From assembly GCA_017559045.1 (NCBI GenBank), contig JAFYTB010000051.1, positions 1-20,444 of the forward strand: a stretch of 20,444 bases of DNA, given 5' to 3'. Positions 14,295 through 20,444 of the stretch are shown piece after piece (positions within the stretch are counted from its first letter, which is position 1; the number at the start of each line of letters is the position of its first letter). Source of the stretch: Eggerthellaceae bacterium. GTDB taxonomy: Bacteria; Actinomycetota; Coriobacteriia; Coriobacteriales; Eggerthellaceae. The notes under the pieces are model-generated. The model did no database searches. It saw nothing but the letters and a program-made list of their open reading frames with translations, and was not told the origin of the DNA. Made by a program: the position numbers and the translations under genes.

Positions 14295-16022
14295 CTACAT
14301 CTTGATGGGGGCGCTTACTCCAAGCAGCTTGAGCGTCAGCGCCAGCACGATACGCGCGGAGTCAGCCAGGGCAAGACGAGCGGTCTGCACGGCCTCATCC
14401 TCAACCAGCACATGACAGTTGGTATAGAACTGATGGAACAGGCCGGCCATCTCCTGAGCGTAGTGGGTCAGACGGAACGGCGCGCGGTCACGAGCAGCGA
14501 GGGTGACCAGCGAGGTAAAGTCGTCCATCTTGCGCATAAGAGCAAGCTCGGACTCGTGGGTGAGCACGGAGAGGTCGGCATCAGCCGGAATGAGGGCTGC
14601 TGCAAGCTCGTCGGTCGTGATCTCCCCTGCCTCTGCAGCAGCAGCCTGAGCCTCGCCAGCAGCCTTGCGAAGGATAGAGCAGATACGAGCATGTGCGTAC
14701 TGCACGTAGTAAACCGGGTTAGAGGAATCCTGCTTGCGAGCAACCTCGATGTCGAAGTCGATCATCTGATCGGAGGAGCGAGAAAGCATCATATAGCGCG
14801 TAGCATCCACGCCAACCATGTCCACGAGCTCTTCGAAGGTGATCATCTCGCCGGTACGCTTGGACATACGGACGGGCTCACCGTCGCGCAGCAGGTTGAC
14901 CAGCTGGCCAAGAACGATCTCCAGATCGCCCGGACGACCCCAAGCCTCCATCATGGCCTCGCAGCGCTTGATGTAGCCGTGGTGGTCTGCACCCCAGATG
15001 TTGATAAGACGATCGAAGCCGCGGCAAACCTTGTCGTAGTGATATGCCACGTCGCTGAAGAAGTAGGTGTACTCACCGTTCTCCTTGATGAGAACGCGGT
15101 CCTTGTCGTCGCCGAAGGTGGTGGAACGGAACCAGGTTGCGCCATCCTGCTCGAACACATGGCCCTTCTCCTGCATGGCGGCAAGCGCACGATGCACAGC
15201 ATCCATGCCCTCTTCGTCCTTTACATACAGGCTGCGCTCGCTGAACCAGCGATCGAAGGTAGTGCCGAACTTCTTCAGCAGCGACTGCTGATTCTCGAGC
15301 ATCTCCTTATAGGCAATCTCGCGGAACGCGATACGGCGCTCGGTCTCGTCCATATCCTCGTACTTGTTGCCCTCGCGGTCGATGATGCCCTGAGCGATGT
15401 CGGCAACATAGGCGCCGCCATAGCACTTCTCAGGCATCTCGACATCGTGACCCAGAAGCTGGAGGTAACGCACAGCAACGGAGTTACCGAAAACGTCCAT
15501 CTGAGAGCCCTGATCGTTGATGTAGAACTCCTCATAGACATCGTAACCAGCATGACGCATGACGCTTGCCATGGCGCTGCCGAGCGTGGCCCAACGGCCG
15601 TGGCCAACATGCATGGGACCAGTGGGGTTAGCGGAGATGTACTCGAGGTTCACCTTGCGCTGACCCTCAGGTGCCTCGCCCTTGCCGAAATCCTCCTTCT
15701 CGGAACGCACGACGCGCACAACGTTCTGGAGCGTTGCCTGAGAGAGGCGAATGTTGATGAAGCCGGGGCCGGCGATCTCGATGGTAGCGATCATGTCGTT
15801 CTCGGGCAGATGGTCGACGATGATCTGAGCAACCTCGCGCGGGTTCTTGCGAGCGAGCTTTGCGGTGCGCATAGCAACCGTAGAGGCCCAGTCGCCATTT
15901 GCCTCGTCGCGGGGACGCTCGAGAGCCGGCTCAGGAGCTGCCTCAAGAACAAGCGATCCGTCTTCACGGGCGGCTGCGATAGCTGCGCCAATGATGGCTT
16001 CCAATTGTTCGCGAATTTCCAT
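14295..16022 (-). CDS. argS: Arginine--tRNA ligase
   Basis: Charges tRNA-Arg with arginine; class I synthetase. 575 residues from the chosen ATG. An N-terminal tRNA-binding (Add-1) domain comes first, then the catalytic core with ANPTGPMHVGHGRWA (HIGH-type motif HVGH at about 138-141) and MSKR of the KMSKS-type loop (about 386-389, in VRMSKRTGEM), followed by a helical anticodon-binding domain that ends in LLGVSAPIKM as in other ArgRS. Three in-frame ATG codons compete: 16070, 16043 and 16022. I prefer 16022, which has AGAAAG nine bases upstream and gives the family-like start MEIREQLEAI. ATG 16070 lies in the loop of a leader hairpin. Its neighbour is the arginine catabolic operon on the same strand, separated by that operon's terminator and by the argS promoter. 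Confidence 0.94.
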   Translation of the reverse strand: MEIREQLEAIIGAAIAAAREDGSLVLEAAPEPALERPRDEANGDWASTVAMRTAKLARKNPREVAQIIVDHLPENDMIATIEIAGPGFINIRLSQATLQNVVRVVRSEKEDFGKGEAPEGQRKVNLEYISANPTGPMHVGHGRWATLGSAMASVMRHAGYDVYEEFYINDQGSQMDVFGNSVAVRYLQLLGHDVEMPEKCYGGAYVADIAQGIIDREGNKYEDMDETERRIAFREIAYKEMLENQQSLLKKFGTTFDRWFSERSLYVKDEEGMDAVHRALAAMQEKGHVFEQDGATWFRSTTFGDDKDRVLIKENGEYTYFFSDVAYHYDKVCRGFDRLINIWGADHHGYIKRCEAMMEAWGRPGDLEIVLGQLVNLLRDGEPVRMSKRTGEMITFEELVDMVGVDATRYMMLSRSSDQMIDFDIEVARKQDSSNPVYYVQYAHARICSILRKAAGEAQAAAAEAGEITTDELAAALIPADADLSVLTHESELALMRKMDDFTSLVTLAARDRAPFRLTHYAQEMAGLFHQFYTNCHVLVEDEAVQTARLALADSARIVLALTLKLLGVSAPIKM

Positions 16023-16057
16023 GGTGATATCTTTCTGGCTCATGTACGAGAGGAAAT

Positions 16058-16132
16058 GCCGTGCGCCCATTGCTTAAGCACGGCGAACCACTCGCTCTTT
16101 TCTGAAAACGCCCGACGAAAGCCTTCGTCAGA
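16058..16132 (-). promoter_or_regulatory. Two-hairpin leader of argS
   Basis: The minus-strand leader between the -10 box and the gene contains CTGACGAA-(GGC)-TTTCGTCGG followed by GCGTTTTC (about 16131-16103), and then GCCGTGC/GCACGGC (16084-16078 with 16064-16058) around a 13-base loop. The first hairpin resembles a weak terminator. No T-box consensus and no run of arginine codons is seen, so a regulatory role is only a possibility. Confidence 0.4.
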
Positions 16133-16153
16133 CGTACAATTTCACAACCTTGC

Positions 16154-16161
16154 ATGATAGC
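16154..16161 (-). promoter_or_regulatory. Extended -10 promoter of argS
   Basis: Minus-strand TGCTATCAT, with TATCAT at 16159-16154. No convincing -35. Transcription would start near 16147, giving a leader of roughly 125 bases. Confidence 0.48.
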
Positions 16162-16199
16162 ACCAAAACGCATCGTTACCCGAACTGTTACGTAAGCGC

Positions 16200-16221
16200 G
16201 CCATCGTAAAAACACGATGGC
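16200..16221. repeat. Inverted repeat between argS promoter and arc operon terminator
   Basis: GCCATCGT (16200-16207) and ACGATGGC (16214-16221) form a perfect 8-bp stem around a six-base A-rich loop. It lies 40 bases upstream of the argS -10 box and about 65 bases beyond the arc operon terminator. It could be a second, back-up hairpin for the operon or an operator-like site; there is no T-tract on the minus strand. Confidence 0.5.
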
Positions 16222-16285
16222 CAAGCATCACCCGCGCAGACGTCAAGGCAGCGCCTCGCAGAAGCTACAGCAACGTCCCGCAGAC

Positions 16286-16314
16286 GCAAAAGCGCCGCCC
16301 GAAACGGGCGGCGC
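16286..16314 (-). terminator. Terminator of the arginine deiminase operon
   Basis: Minus-strand GCGCCGCCCG-TTT-CGGGCGGCGC, a perfect 10-bp GC stem with a three-base loop, followed by TTTTGCG. It begins 12 bases after the stop codon of the YfcC-type carrier gene. Confidence 0.92.
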
Positions 16315-16325
16315 AACAGGCAAAC

Positions 16326-17915
16326 CTACAAGATCAACATGGCGCCGGTCAGGATAATCACGCACACTACACCCAGAAGCACGATCAGCTTCGTAGAGAA
16401 CTTCACCCAGGTCGTGTAATCAATTTTCGCAAGAGCAAGACCGCCCATAATCGCGCCAGAAGTCGGCGTAATCATATTGATGAGGCCGTTACCCGCCGAG
16501 AAAATCATGATCATCGTCTCGACCGAGAAGCCAAGCTCGGCAGCAAGCGGACCCATGATGGGCATCGATACCGTCGCCATGCCCGACGACGATGGAATAA
16601 GGAACGAAAGCAGCAAGTACAGAGCATAGGAAAGCGGAGCAAACACGATTGCCGACATACCCGCAAGCGCATGAGCGGCATGCTCGAGGATCCACATATC
16701 GAGACCGGTGTCCGCCATCAGCACTGTAATGGATCGAGCGAGCGCGATGACCAGCACAACCGACATCATGTCTGCAGCGCCGCCAATGAACGACTTGACG
16801 AAACGGCTCTCCGACAAACCGCCGATAACGCCAATCACCAGCGCCATCAGCAGAAACCACGTGGACGCCTCGTCGAAGTACCACTGACCAAGCGGCAAGC
16901 CCGTCAGGAAAGCCGACCAGCCTTCACTGATCTGCTCCACAAAAGTGGCCACGCCACCAGCGCCGGGATCTAGAGCAAGAGATGACCCCGTAGCCTCGTC
17001 AAACACCTCGACGATCTCGCCCTCCGAAACAGGCGCCACAACCTCTTCGTACGTTGCGCCTTCGTTGAAAAGGCCAACTCCGAGGTCCTCCCACGGAATG
17101 AAGCCGACGATCATGACCACAAAGGTGAGCGCGAACACAACAAGCGTCGCCTTCTGTCGACCCGTCATCGTCGGATCATCGGGATGCGCAAGATCGGCCG
17201 CAACATCCGCCTCGACGCCCGCGTACGCCTCTTCCATCACCTTCTGTTCCTGAAGGGAAAGAATGGTCGATCCCTTATCGGCCTTCACCTTTTTCGCATA
17301 GCGCATAACGAAGACAATGCTGATCGCAAGCGTAACCAGCCAAAGAACAACGCCGAGCGCAATGATGACCGCCTGATTCACAACCAGATCCGTGCCGGAG
17401 AGCGCATCAACGGCTGCACCGATGGCGAAAGGATTGACGGTCGATCCCAACACGCCGCAACCGGCGCCAAGCAGAACCACCGCCGCGCCGACCACGCTGT
17501 CAAAACCAGCGGCCACCATCGTCGCCGCCAAAAGAAGATAGAACGGAACGGTCTCCTCGCACATTCCGTACGTGGTTCCTCCAATGGAGAACACAAACAT
17601 GAGAATGGGAATGAGGACGAGCTCGTTGCCCTTAAGCTTCTTCACGAGCGCAGCAATGCCCGCGTCAAGGGCGCCCGTCTCAGCAACAATCCCCAAAAAG
17701 CCACCGAGCACCAGCACAAACAGGCACACCGGCAAGGCGTCGGTAAAGCCGCGAACCGGCGCCGTCATAACACCGGCGATGCTCGCGCCCTCAATCCCCT
17801 TGACGCCCGCAAATGACATGGCCACCGTCACGAGCGCAAGTGCCACGAGGATGATCAGCAGAATCGCAAACGACGAAAGCGTTCGCCGCTGCTTCTTGGT
17901 ACGTTCAGCTGACAT
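16326..17915 (-). CDS. YfcC-family membrane carrier, probable arginine/ornithine exchanger
   Basis: Polytopic membrane protein of 529 residues of the YfcC/C4-dicarboxylate anaerobic carrier type (ion-transporter superfamily). About 12 hydrophobic segments are arranged as two halves, each holding a polar re-entrant-like stretch: FSIGGTTYGMCEETVPFYLL in the first half, with GSTVNPFAIG shortly after, and SFLIPSSSGMATVSMPIMGP with NMITPTSGAIMGG in the second. These Ser/Thr/Pro/Gly clusters are characteristic of the family. Members are known in arginine deiminase operons, where they stand in for ArcD; as the last gene behind arcA, arcB and arcC, arginine/ornithine exchange is the likely role. Substrate is inferred from context only. 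The hydrophilic insert at about 280-335 is acidic and unusually long. ATG 17915 has AAGGAGGGG five bases upstream. Confidence 0.85.
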   Translation of the reverse strand: MSAERTKKQRRTLSSFAILLIILVALALVTVAMSFAGVKGIEGASIAGVMTAPVRGFTDALPVCLFVLVLGGFLGIVAETGALDAGIAALVKKLKGNELVLIPILMFVFSIGGTTYGMCEETVPFYLLLAATMVAAGFDSVVGAAVVLLGAGCGVLGSTVNPFAIGAAVDALSGTDLVVNQAVIIALGVVLWLVTLAISIVFVMRYAKKVKADKGSTILSLQEQKVMEEAYAGVEADVAADLAHPDDPTMTGRQKATLVVFALTFVVMIVGFIPWEDLGVGLFNEGATYEEVVAPVSEGEIVEVFDEATGSSLALDPGAGGVATFVEQISEGWSAFLTGLPLGQWYFDEASTWFLLMALVIGVIGGLSESRFVKSFIGGAADMMSVVLVIALARSITVLMADTGLDMWILEHAAHALAGMSAIVFAPLSYALYLLLSFLIPSSSGMATVSMPIMGPLAAELGFSVETMIMIFSAGNGLINMITPTSGAIMGGLALAKIDYTTWVKFSTKLIVLLGVVCVIILTGAMLIL

Positions 17916-17935
17916 GACGACCCCTCCTTTGCTAA

Positions 17936-17992
17936 TCGATTTCAGGTCAAGCGTTCAGCTTCTTGTGGTGAAAAACCCTGGACCTGAATCGA
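17936..17992 (-). repeat. Long stem-loop in the arcC to carrier gap
   Basis: Minus-strand TCGATTCAGGTC (17992-17981) pairs with GACCTGAAATCGA (17948-17936), a 12-bp stem with one bulged base around a 32-base loop. It ends just before the AAGGAGGGG ribosome site of the carrier gene and fills most of the 88-base intercistronic gap. No T-tract follows, so it is more likely an RNA-stability or translation element than a terminator. Confidence 0.6.
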
Positions 17993-18003
17993 CGGAAGGA
18001 AGC

Positions 18004-18999
18004 TTACTGGGGATCGCTCAAGATAGGCGGATCGGGCCACGTCCTTCGTACCGCCACACGCGTGCCGGTTTCCCCACGAAGACCCGCGGCAGCCTGCTCG
18101 AGAGAAGTGATCAGCGCCTCTCCCGAAGGATGAGCGTCAAGATACTCCAAACATGCTTGCACCTTCGGAAGCATGCTTCCAGCCGCAAACTGTCCTTCGT
18201 TGATATAGCGGTGAGCATCCTCAACGCTCATGAAATTGAGGTTCTGCTGATTCGGCGTATTGAACGCAATTGCCACCTTCTCGACAGCCGTCAGAATGAT
18301 GAGCATATCGGCCTTGAGGTCAGCGGCAAGCTTCGCACTCGAGCGATCCTTATCGACAACCGCAGGCACACCCACGTAGCTGTCGTCGCGAGCGATAACG
18401 GGAACCCCTCCGCCACCTGCCGCAATAACGATATAGCCATCGTCCATGAGGTCCTTAACGGCATCGAACTCCACGATGCGCTGCGGTCTGGGCGAAGCCA
18501 CCACTCGACGCCACCCTCGCCCAGCATCCTCCAGATAGACCCAGCCCGTTTCCAGTGCAAGCTGACGAGCCTCTTCTTCGGTCAGAAAAGAACCGATGGG
18601 TTTCGTGGGGTGCTCGAATGCGGGATCGTCGGGATACACAACGGTCTGCGTTATCACCGTAGCCGTTGATCGCATGATGCCTCGACGCTTCAGCTCGGTA
18701 AGAATCGCCTGGGAAAGCTGATAGCCGATATAGCCCTGGCTCATCGCTCCGCATTCCGGAAAAGGCATCTCCGGAACACCAGGCGTTACCGCATGGGCTT
18801 CATCGAAGGCCTTGTTGATCATGCCGACCTGCGGGCCGTTTCCGTGGGTGACAACCACGTTGATCCCCTCGTCGATCATGTCGACAATGCTCGTCGCCGT
18901 CTTCTTGACCAGCGCGAGCTGCTCTTGAGGTGTATTTCCGAGGGCGTTTCCGCCCAATGCAATGACAACGCTTTTGCCAGCGCCTTTCTGGTAAGCCAT
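18004..18999 (-). CDS. arcC: Carbamate kinase
   Basis: Last enzyme of the arginine deiminase pathway: carbamoyl phosphate plus ADP gives ATP, CO2 and ammonia; cytoplasmic. 331 residues of the amino-acid kinase fold. Visible family landmarks: VVIALGGNALG near the N-terminus, VVTHGNGPQVG (phosphate-binding glycine-rich turn), AMSQGYIGYQLSQ, IVIAAGGGGVPVI, VDKDRSSAKLA and ILTAVEKVAI, then the SMLPKVQAC segment near the C-terminus. The ATG at 18999 follows GGAGG with a seven-base gap, which rejects the longer frame from 19026. Lies between arcB (103 bases upstream, with a hairpin) and the carrier gene (88 bases downstream, with a stem-loop). Confidence 0.95.
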   Translation of the reverse strand: MAYQKGAGKSVVIALGGNALGNTPQEQLALVKKTATSIVDMIDEGINVVVTHGNGPQVGMINKAFDEAHAVTPGVPEMPFPECGAMSQGYIGYQLSQAILTELKRRGIMRSTATVITQTVVYPDDPAFEHPTKPIGSFLTEEEARQLALETGWVYLEDAGRGWRRVVASPRPQRIVEFDAVKDLMDDGYIVIAAGGGGVPVIARDDSYVGVPAVVDKDRSSAKLAADLKADMLIILTAVEKVAIAFNTPNQQNLNFMSVEDAHRYINEGQFAAGSMLPKVQACLEYLDAHPSGEALITSLEQAAAGLRGETGTRVAVRRTWPDPPILSDPQ

Positions 19000-19029
19000 T
19001 GAGCCACCTCCTGATTTTGAATGCACGAA

Positions 19030-19052
19030 GCCAAGGGGGTTATCCCCTTGGC
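19030..19052 (-). repeat. arc operon hairpin 3 (arcB-arcC gap)
   Basis: Minus-strand GCCAAGGGG-ATAAC-CCCCTTGGC, a perfect 9-bp stem with a five-base loop, 31 bases upstream of the arcC start codon. Same design as the two hairpins between arcA and arcB. No T-tract follows. Confidence 0.75.
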
Positions 19053-19102
19053 AACGGCTGGTTATAAATTTGTTGAAATAAAGCGGAGAGAGCCGCCCGA
19101 CA

Positions 19103-20098
19103 CTACCTCAAGGTTGCGTAGACAATAGCCTTGATGGAGTGCATGCGGTTTTCAGCCTCATCGAAGACGCGAGACTGCGGACCCTCGAAGACCTCGTCGG
19201 TCACTTCCATCTCGGGCAGGCCGAACTTCTCGTAGATCTCGGCACCAATGGTGGTCTTGAGATCATGGAACGAGGGCAGGCAGTGCAGGAAGATAGCATC
19301 ATCGGAGGCCAGAGCCATGACGTCGGCGTTTACCTGATAGGGAGAGAGCAGCTTGATGCGCTCAGCCCACAGCTCAGTCGGCTCGCCCATGGAAACCCAG
19401 ATGTCGGTGTAGATGACATGAGCACCCGTGCAGGCCTCTTCAACGCTGGAAGTAAGGGTGACCGAACCACCGCTCTGCTCGCACAGCTCGCGGCAGGTTG
19501 CGACCAGAGACTCTTCGGGCATACGATCCTCGGGACCGCAGGCAACAAAGTGCAGACCAAGCTTCGAGCACACAACCATCAGAGAGTTAGCCACGTTGTT
19601 GCGGGCGTCGCCCATGAACACGAACTTCAGACCCTTGATGCCGCCGGGGAAGTTCTCCTCAACGGTAAGCATATCGGCGATCATCTGCGTCGGATGGAAC
19701 TCGTCGGTCAGACCGTTCCACACCGGAACGCCAGCGTTGGCAGCAAGCTCCTCAACCAGCTCCTGGGAGTAGCCGCGATACTCGATGCCGTCGTACATGC
19801 GGCCAAGAACGCGTGCGGTGTCCTCGATGGACTCCTTCTTGCCCATCTGCGAGCTACCCGGATCAAGATAGGTAACGCCCATACCCAGATCGTAGCCAGC
19901 AACTTCGAAAGAGCAACGCGTACGCGTAGAGGTCTTCTCGAAGAGCAGCACGATGTTCTTACCCTCAAGGTACTTGTGGGGCGTACCAGAAAGCTTCAGG
20001 TTCTTGAACTGCTTGGAGAGCCTGATGAGATAACGGATCTCGTCGGGCGTAAAGTCGAGCAGCTTCAGAAAGCTGCGACCGCTCAGATTAACGGGCAT
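19103..20098 (-). CDS. arcB: Ornithine carbamoyltransferase, catabolic
   Basis: Second enzyme of arginine deiminase pathway: phosphorolysis of citrulline to ornithine and carbamoyl phosphate (the reaction is reversible). 331 residues, normal length. Carbamoyl-phosphate site STRTR (57-61) within FEKTSTRTRCSFEVA; the HPTQMIADMLT segment and the ornithine-site HCLPSFHD, where most family members have HCLPAFHD. The ATG at 20098 is preceded by AAAGGAA and gives the family start MPVNLSGRSFLKLLDFT. Catabolic rather than biosynthetic role is inferred from placement between arcA and arcC on the same strand. Confidence 0.95.
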   Translation of the reverse strand: MPVNLSGRSFLKLLDFTPDEIRYLIRLSKQFKNLKLSGTPHKYLEGKNIVLLFEKTSTRTRCSFEVAGYDLGMGVTYLDPGSSQMGKKESIEDTARVLGRMYDGIEYRGYSQELVEELAANAGVPVWNGLTDEFHPTQMIADMLTVEENFPGGIKGLKFVFMGDARNNVANSLMVVCSKLGLHFVACGPEDRMPEESLVATCRELCEQSGGSVTLTSSVEEACTGAHVIYTDIWVSMGEPTELWAERIKLLSPYQVNADVMALASDDAIFLHCLPSFHDLKTTIGAEIYEKFGLPEMEVTDEVFEGPQSRVFDEAENRMHSIKAIVYATLR

Positions 20099-20160
20099 CT
20101 TCGGTTCCTTTCAAATCAGGCTGCTTCCGGGATACGGCAACGCAAGGCGTCGGCGTGTAG

Positions 20161-20204
20161 CAAAGGGAGGATCCCTTTGTCGCGCAGCAAGGGAACTACC
20201 CTTG
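20161..20204 (-). repeat. arc operon hairpins 1 and 2, tandem repeat (arcA-arcB gap)
   Basis: Two near-identical units, about 27 bases apart. Minus-strand unit 1 (20204-20188): CAAGGG-TAGTT-CCCTTG. Unit 2 (20179-20161): CAAAGGG-ATCCT-CCCTTTG. Both are preceded by GCGA and followed by CT. Stems are perfect and loops are five bases. They occupy the centre of the 157-base arcA-arcB gap. Confidence 0.75.
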
Positions 20205-20255
20205 TCGCACACTCGCTGCACTAAGCTGCCGCAAATAGCAGAAGTGCACATCATA

Positions 20256-20444
20256 CTACGCATCGTCGCGCCAGAGGGGCATGGACATGCATCGCGGACC
20301 GCCACGACCGCGAGAAAGCTCGGCGGAAGGCACTTCAACCACGTTGAGGCCCTCTTCTCGCAGCAATTCGTTGGTCACGTCGTTGCGTTCATAGACGATT
20401 ATGGTGCCCGGACGAACGCAGAGCGTGTTGGATCCGTCGTTCCA
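20256..20444 (-). CDS. arcA: Arginine deiminase (partial, C-terminal 62 residues)
   Basis: First enzyme of the pathway: arginine to citrulline and ammonia. Only the C-terminus is in the window; the frame is open at the right edge. WNDGSNTLCVRPGTIIVYER and RGRGGPRCMSMPLWRDDA are characteristic of arginine deiminase. The cysteine in GGPRCMSMP is the catalytic nucleophile, and it is present. The operon promoter and any ArgR-type or anaerobic regulator site must lie upstream of the gene, outside the window. Confidence 0.94.
   Translation of the reverse strand, partial: WNDGSNTLCVRPGTIIVYERNDVTNELLREEGLNVVEVPSAELSRGRGGPRCMSMPLWRDDA

Noticed and set aside
14217..16157. 646-codon open frame on the plus strand
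   Set aside because: Antisense of argS and starting in the terminator hairpin; produced by high GC and codon bias.
19139..20224. 361-codon frame opposite arcB
   Set aside because: Antisense of a clear ornithine carbamoyltransferase and running through the hairpin-bearing gap.

Overview
The window is an intact, gene-dense, moderately high-GC bacterial chromosome segment. It contains no rRNA, IS element, phage gene or CRISPR array. tRNA genes encode their CCA ends. The gene set comprises a catabolic arginine deiminase operon, a B12-riboswitch-controlled ECF importer, ABC-F, TrpRS, ArgRS and FolC. Together with -10/-35 promoters of ordinary type and strong GGAGG-like ribosome sites, this suggests a gut or oral anaerobe of the Coriobacteriia (Actinomycetota), perhaps Slackia- or Cryptobacterium-like. 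That placement is inference; the genus cannot be fixed from the sequence alone.

Layout. 1-1548 (-): ABC-F ATPase, cut by the left edge. 1627-1803 (-): tRNA-Val(CAC) with its own promoter and terminator. 1807-5915 (-): extended -10 promoter, cobalamin riboswitch, DUF4430 lipoprotein, EcfT, fused double EcfA and an ECF S component, four closely packed or overlapping genes that look like one corrinoid-uptake operon. 6119-7687 (+): an in-frame fusion of an eight-cysteine small domain (COG2158-like) to folylpolyglutamate/dihydrofolate synthase, with an excellent internal ribosome site at the FolC junction. 7822-8959 (-): trpS. 8977-9487 (-): tRNA-Met/Ile2(CAT), tRNA-Lys(CTT) and tRNA-His(GTG) with clear promoters and terminators. 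9526-9926 (-): small rhodanese. 9956-11962 (+): NYN nuclease-like protein with two LOTUS/OST-HTH-like domains separated by a long low-complexity linker. 12130-14184 (+): CPA1 Na+/H+ antiporter. 14208-16159 (-): argS. 16286-20444 (-): arginine deiminase operon in transcription order arcA (partial), arcB, arcC, YfcC-family carrier, then a strong terminator.

How the genes work together. ArcA makes citrulline, ArcB splits it to ornithine and carbamoyl phosphate, and ArcC turns the latter into ATP. The YfcC-type carrier is the likely arginine/ornithine exchanger. The intercistronic gaps of this operon carry a recurring hairpin with a CAAGGG-type stem and a five-base loop. The riboswitch, DUF4430 lipoprotein and ECF module form a self-consistent B12-repressed corrinoid importer. 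The divergent neighbour joins folate polyglutamylation to a metal-binding-like domain, which hints at a cobalamin/folate one-carbon connection. The most interesting items are the riboswitch-ECF locus, the Cys-rich/FolC fusion with its possible dual translation start, the NYN-LOTUS architecture, and the recurring hairpins of the arc operon.
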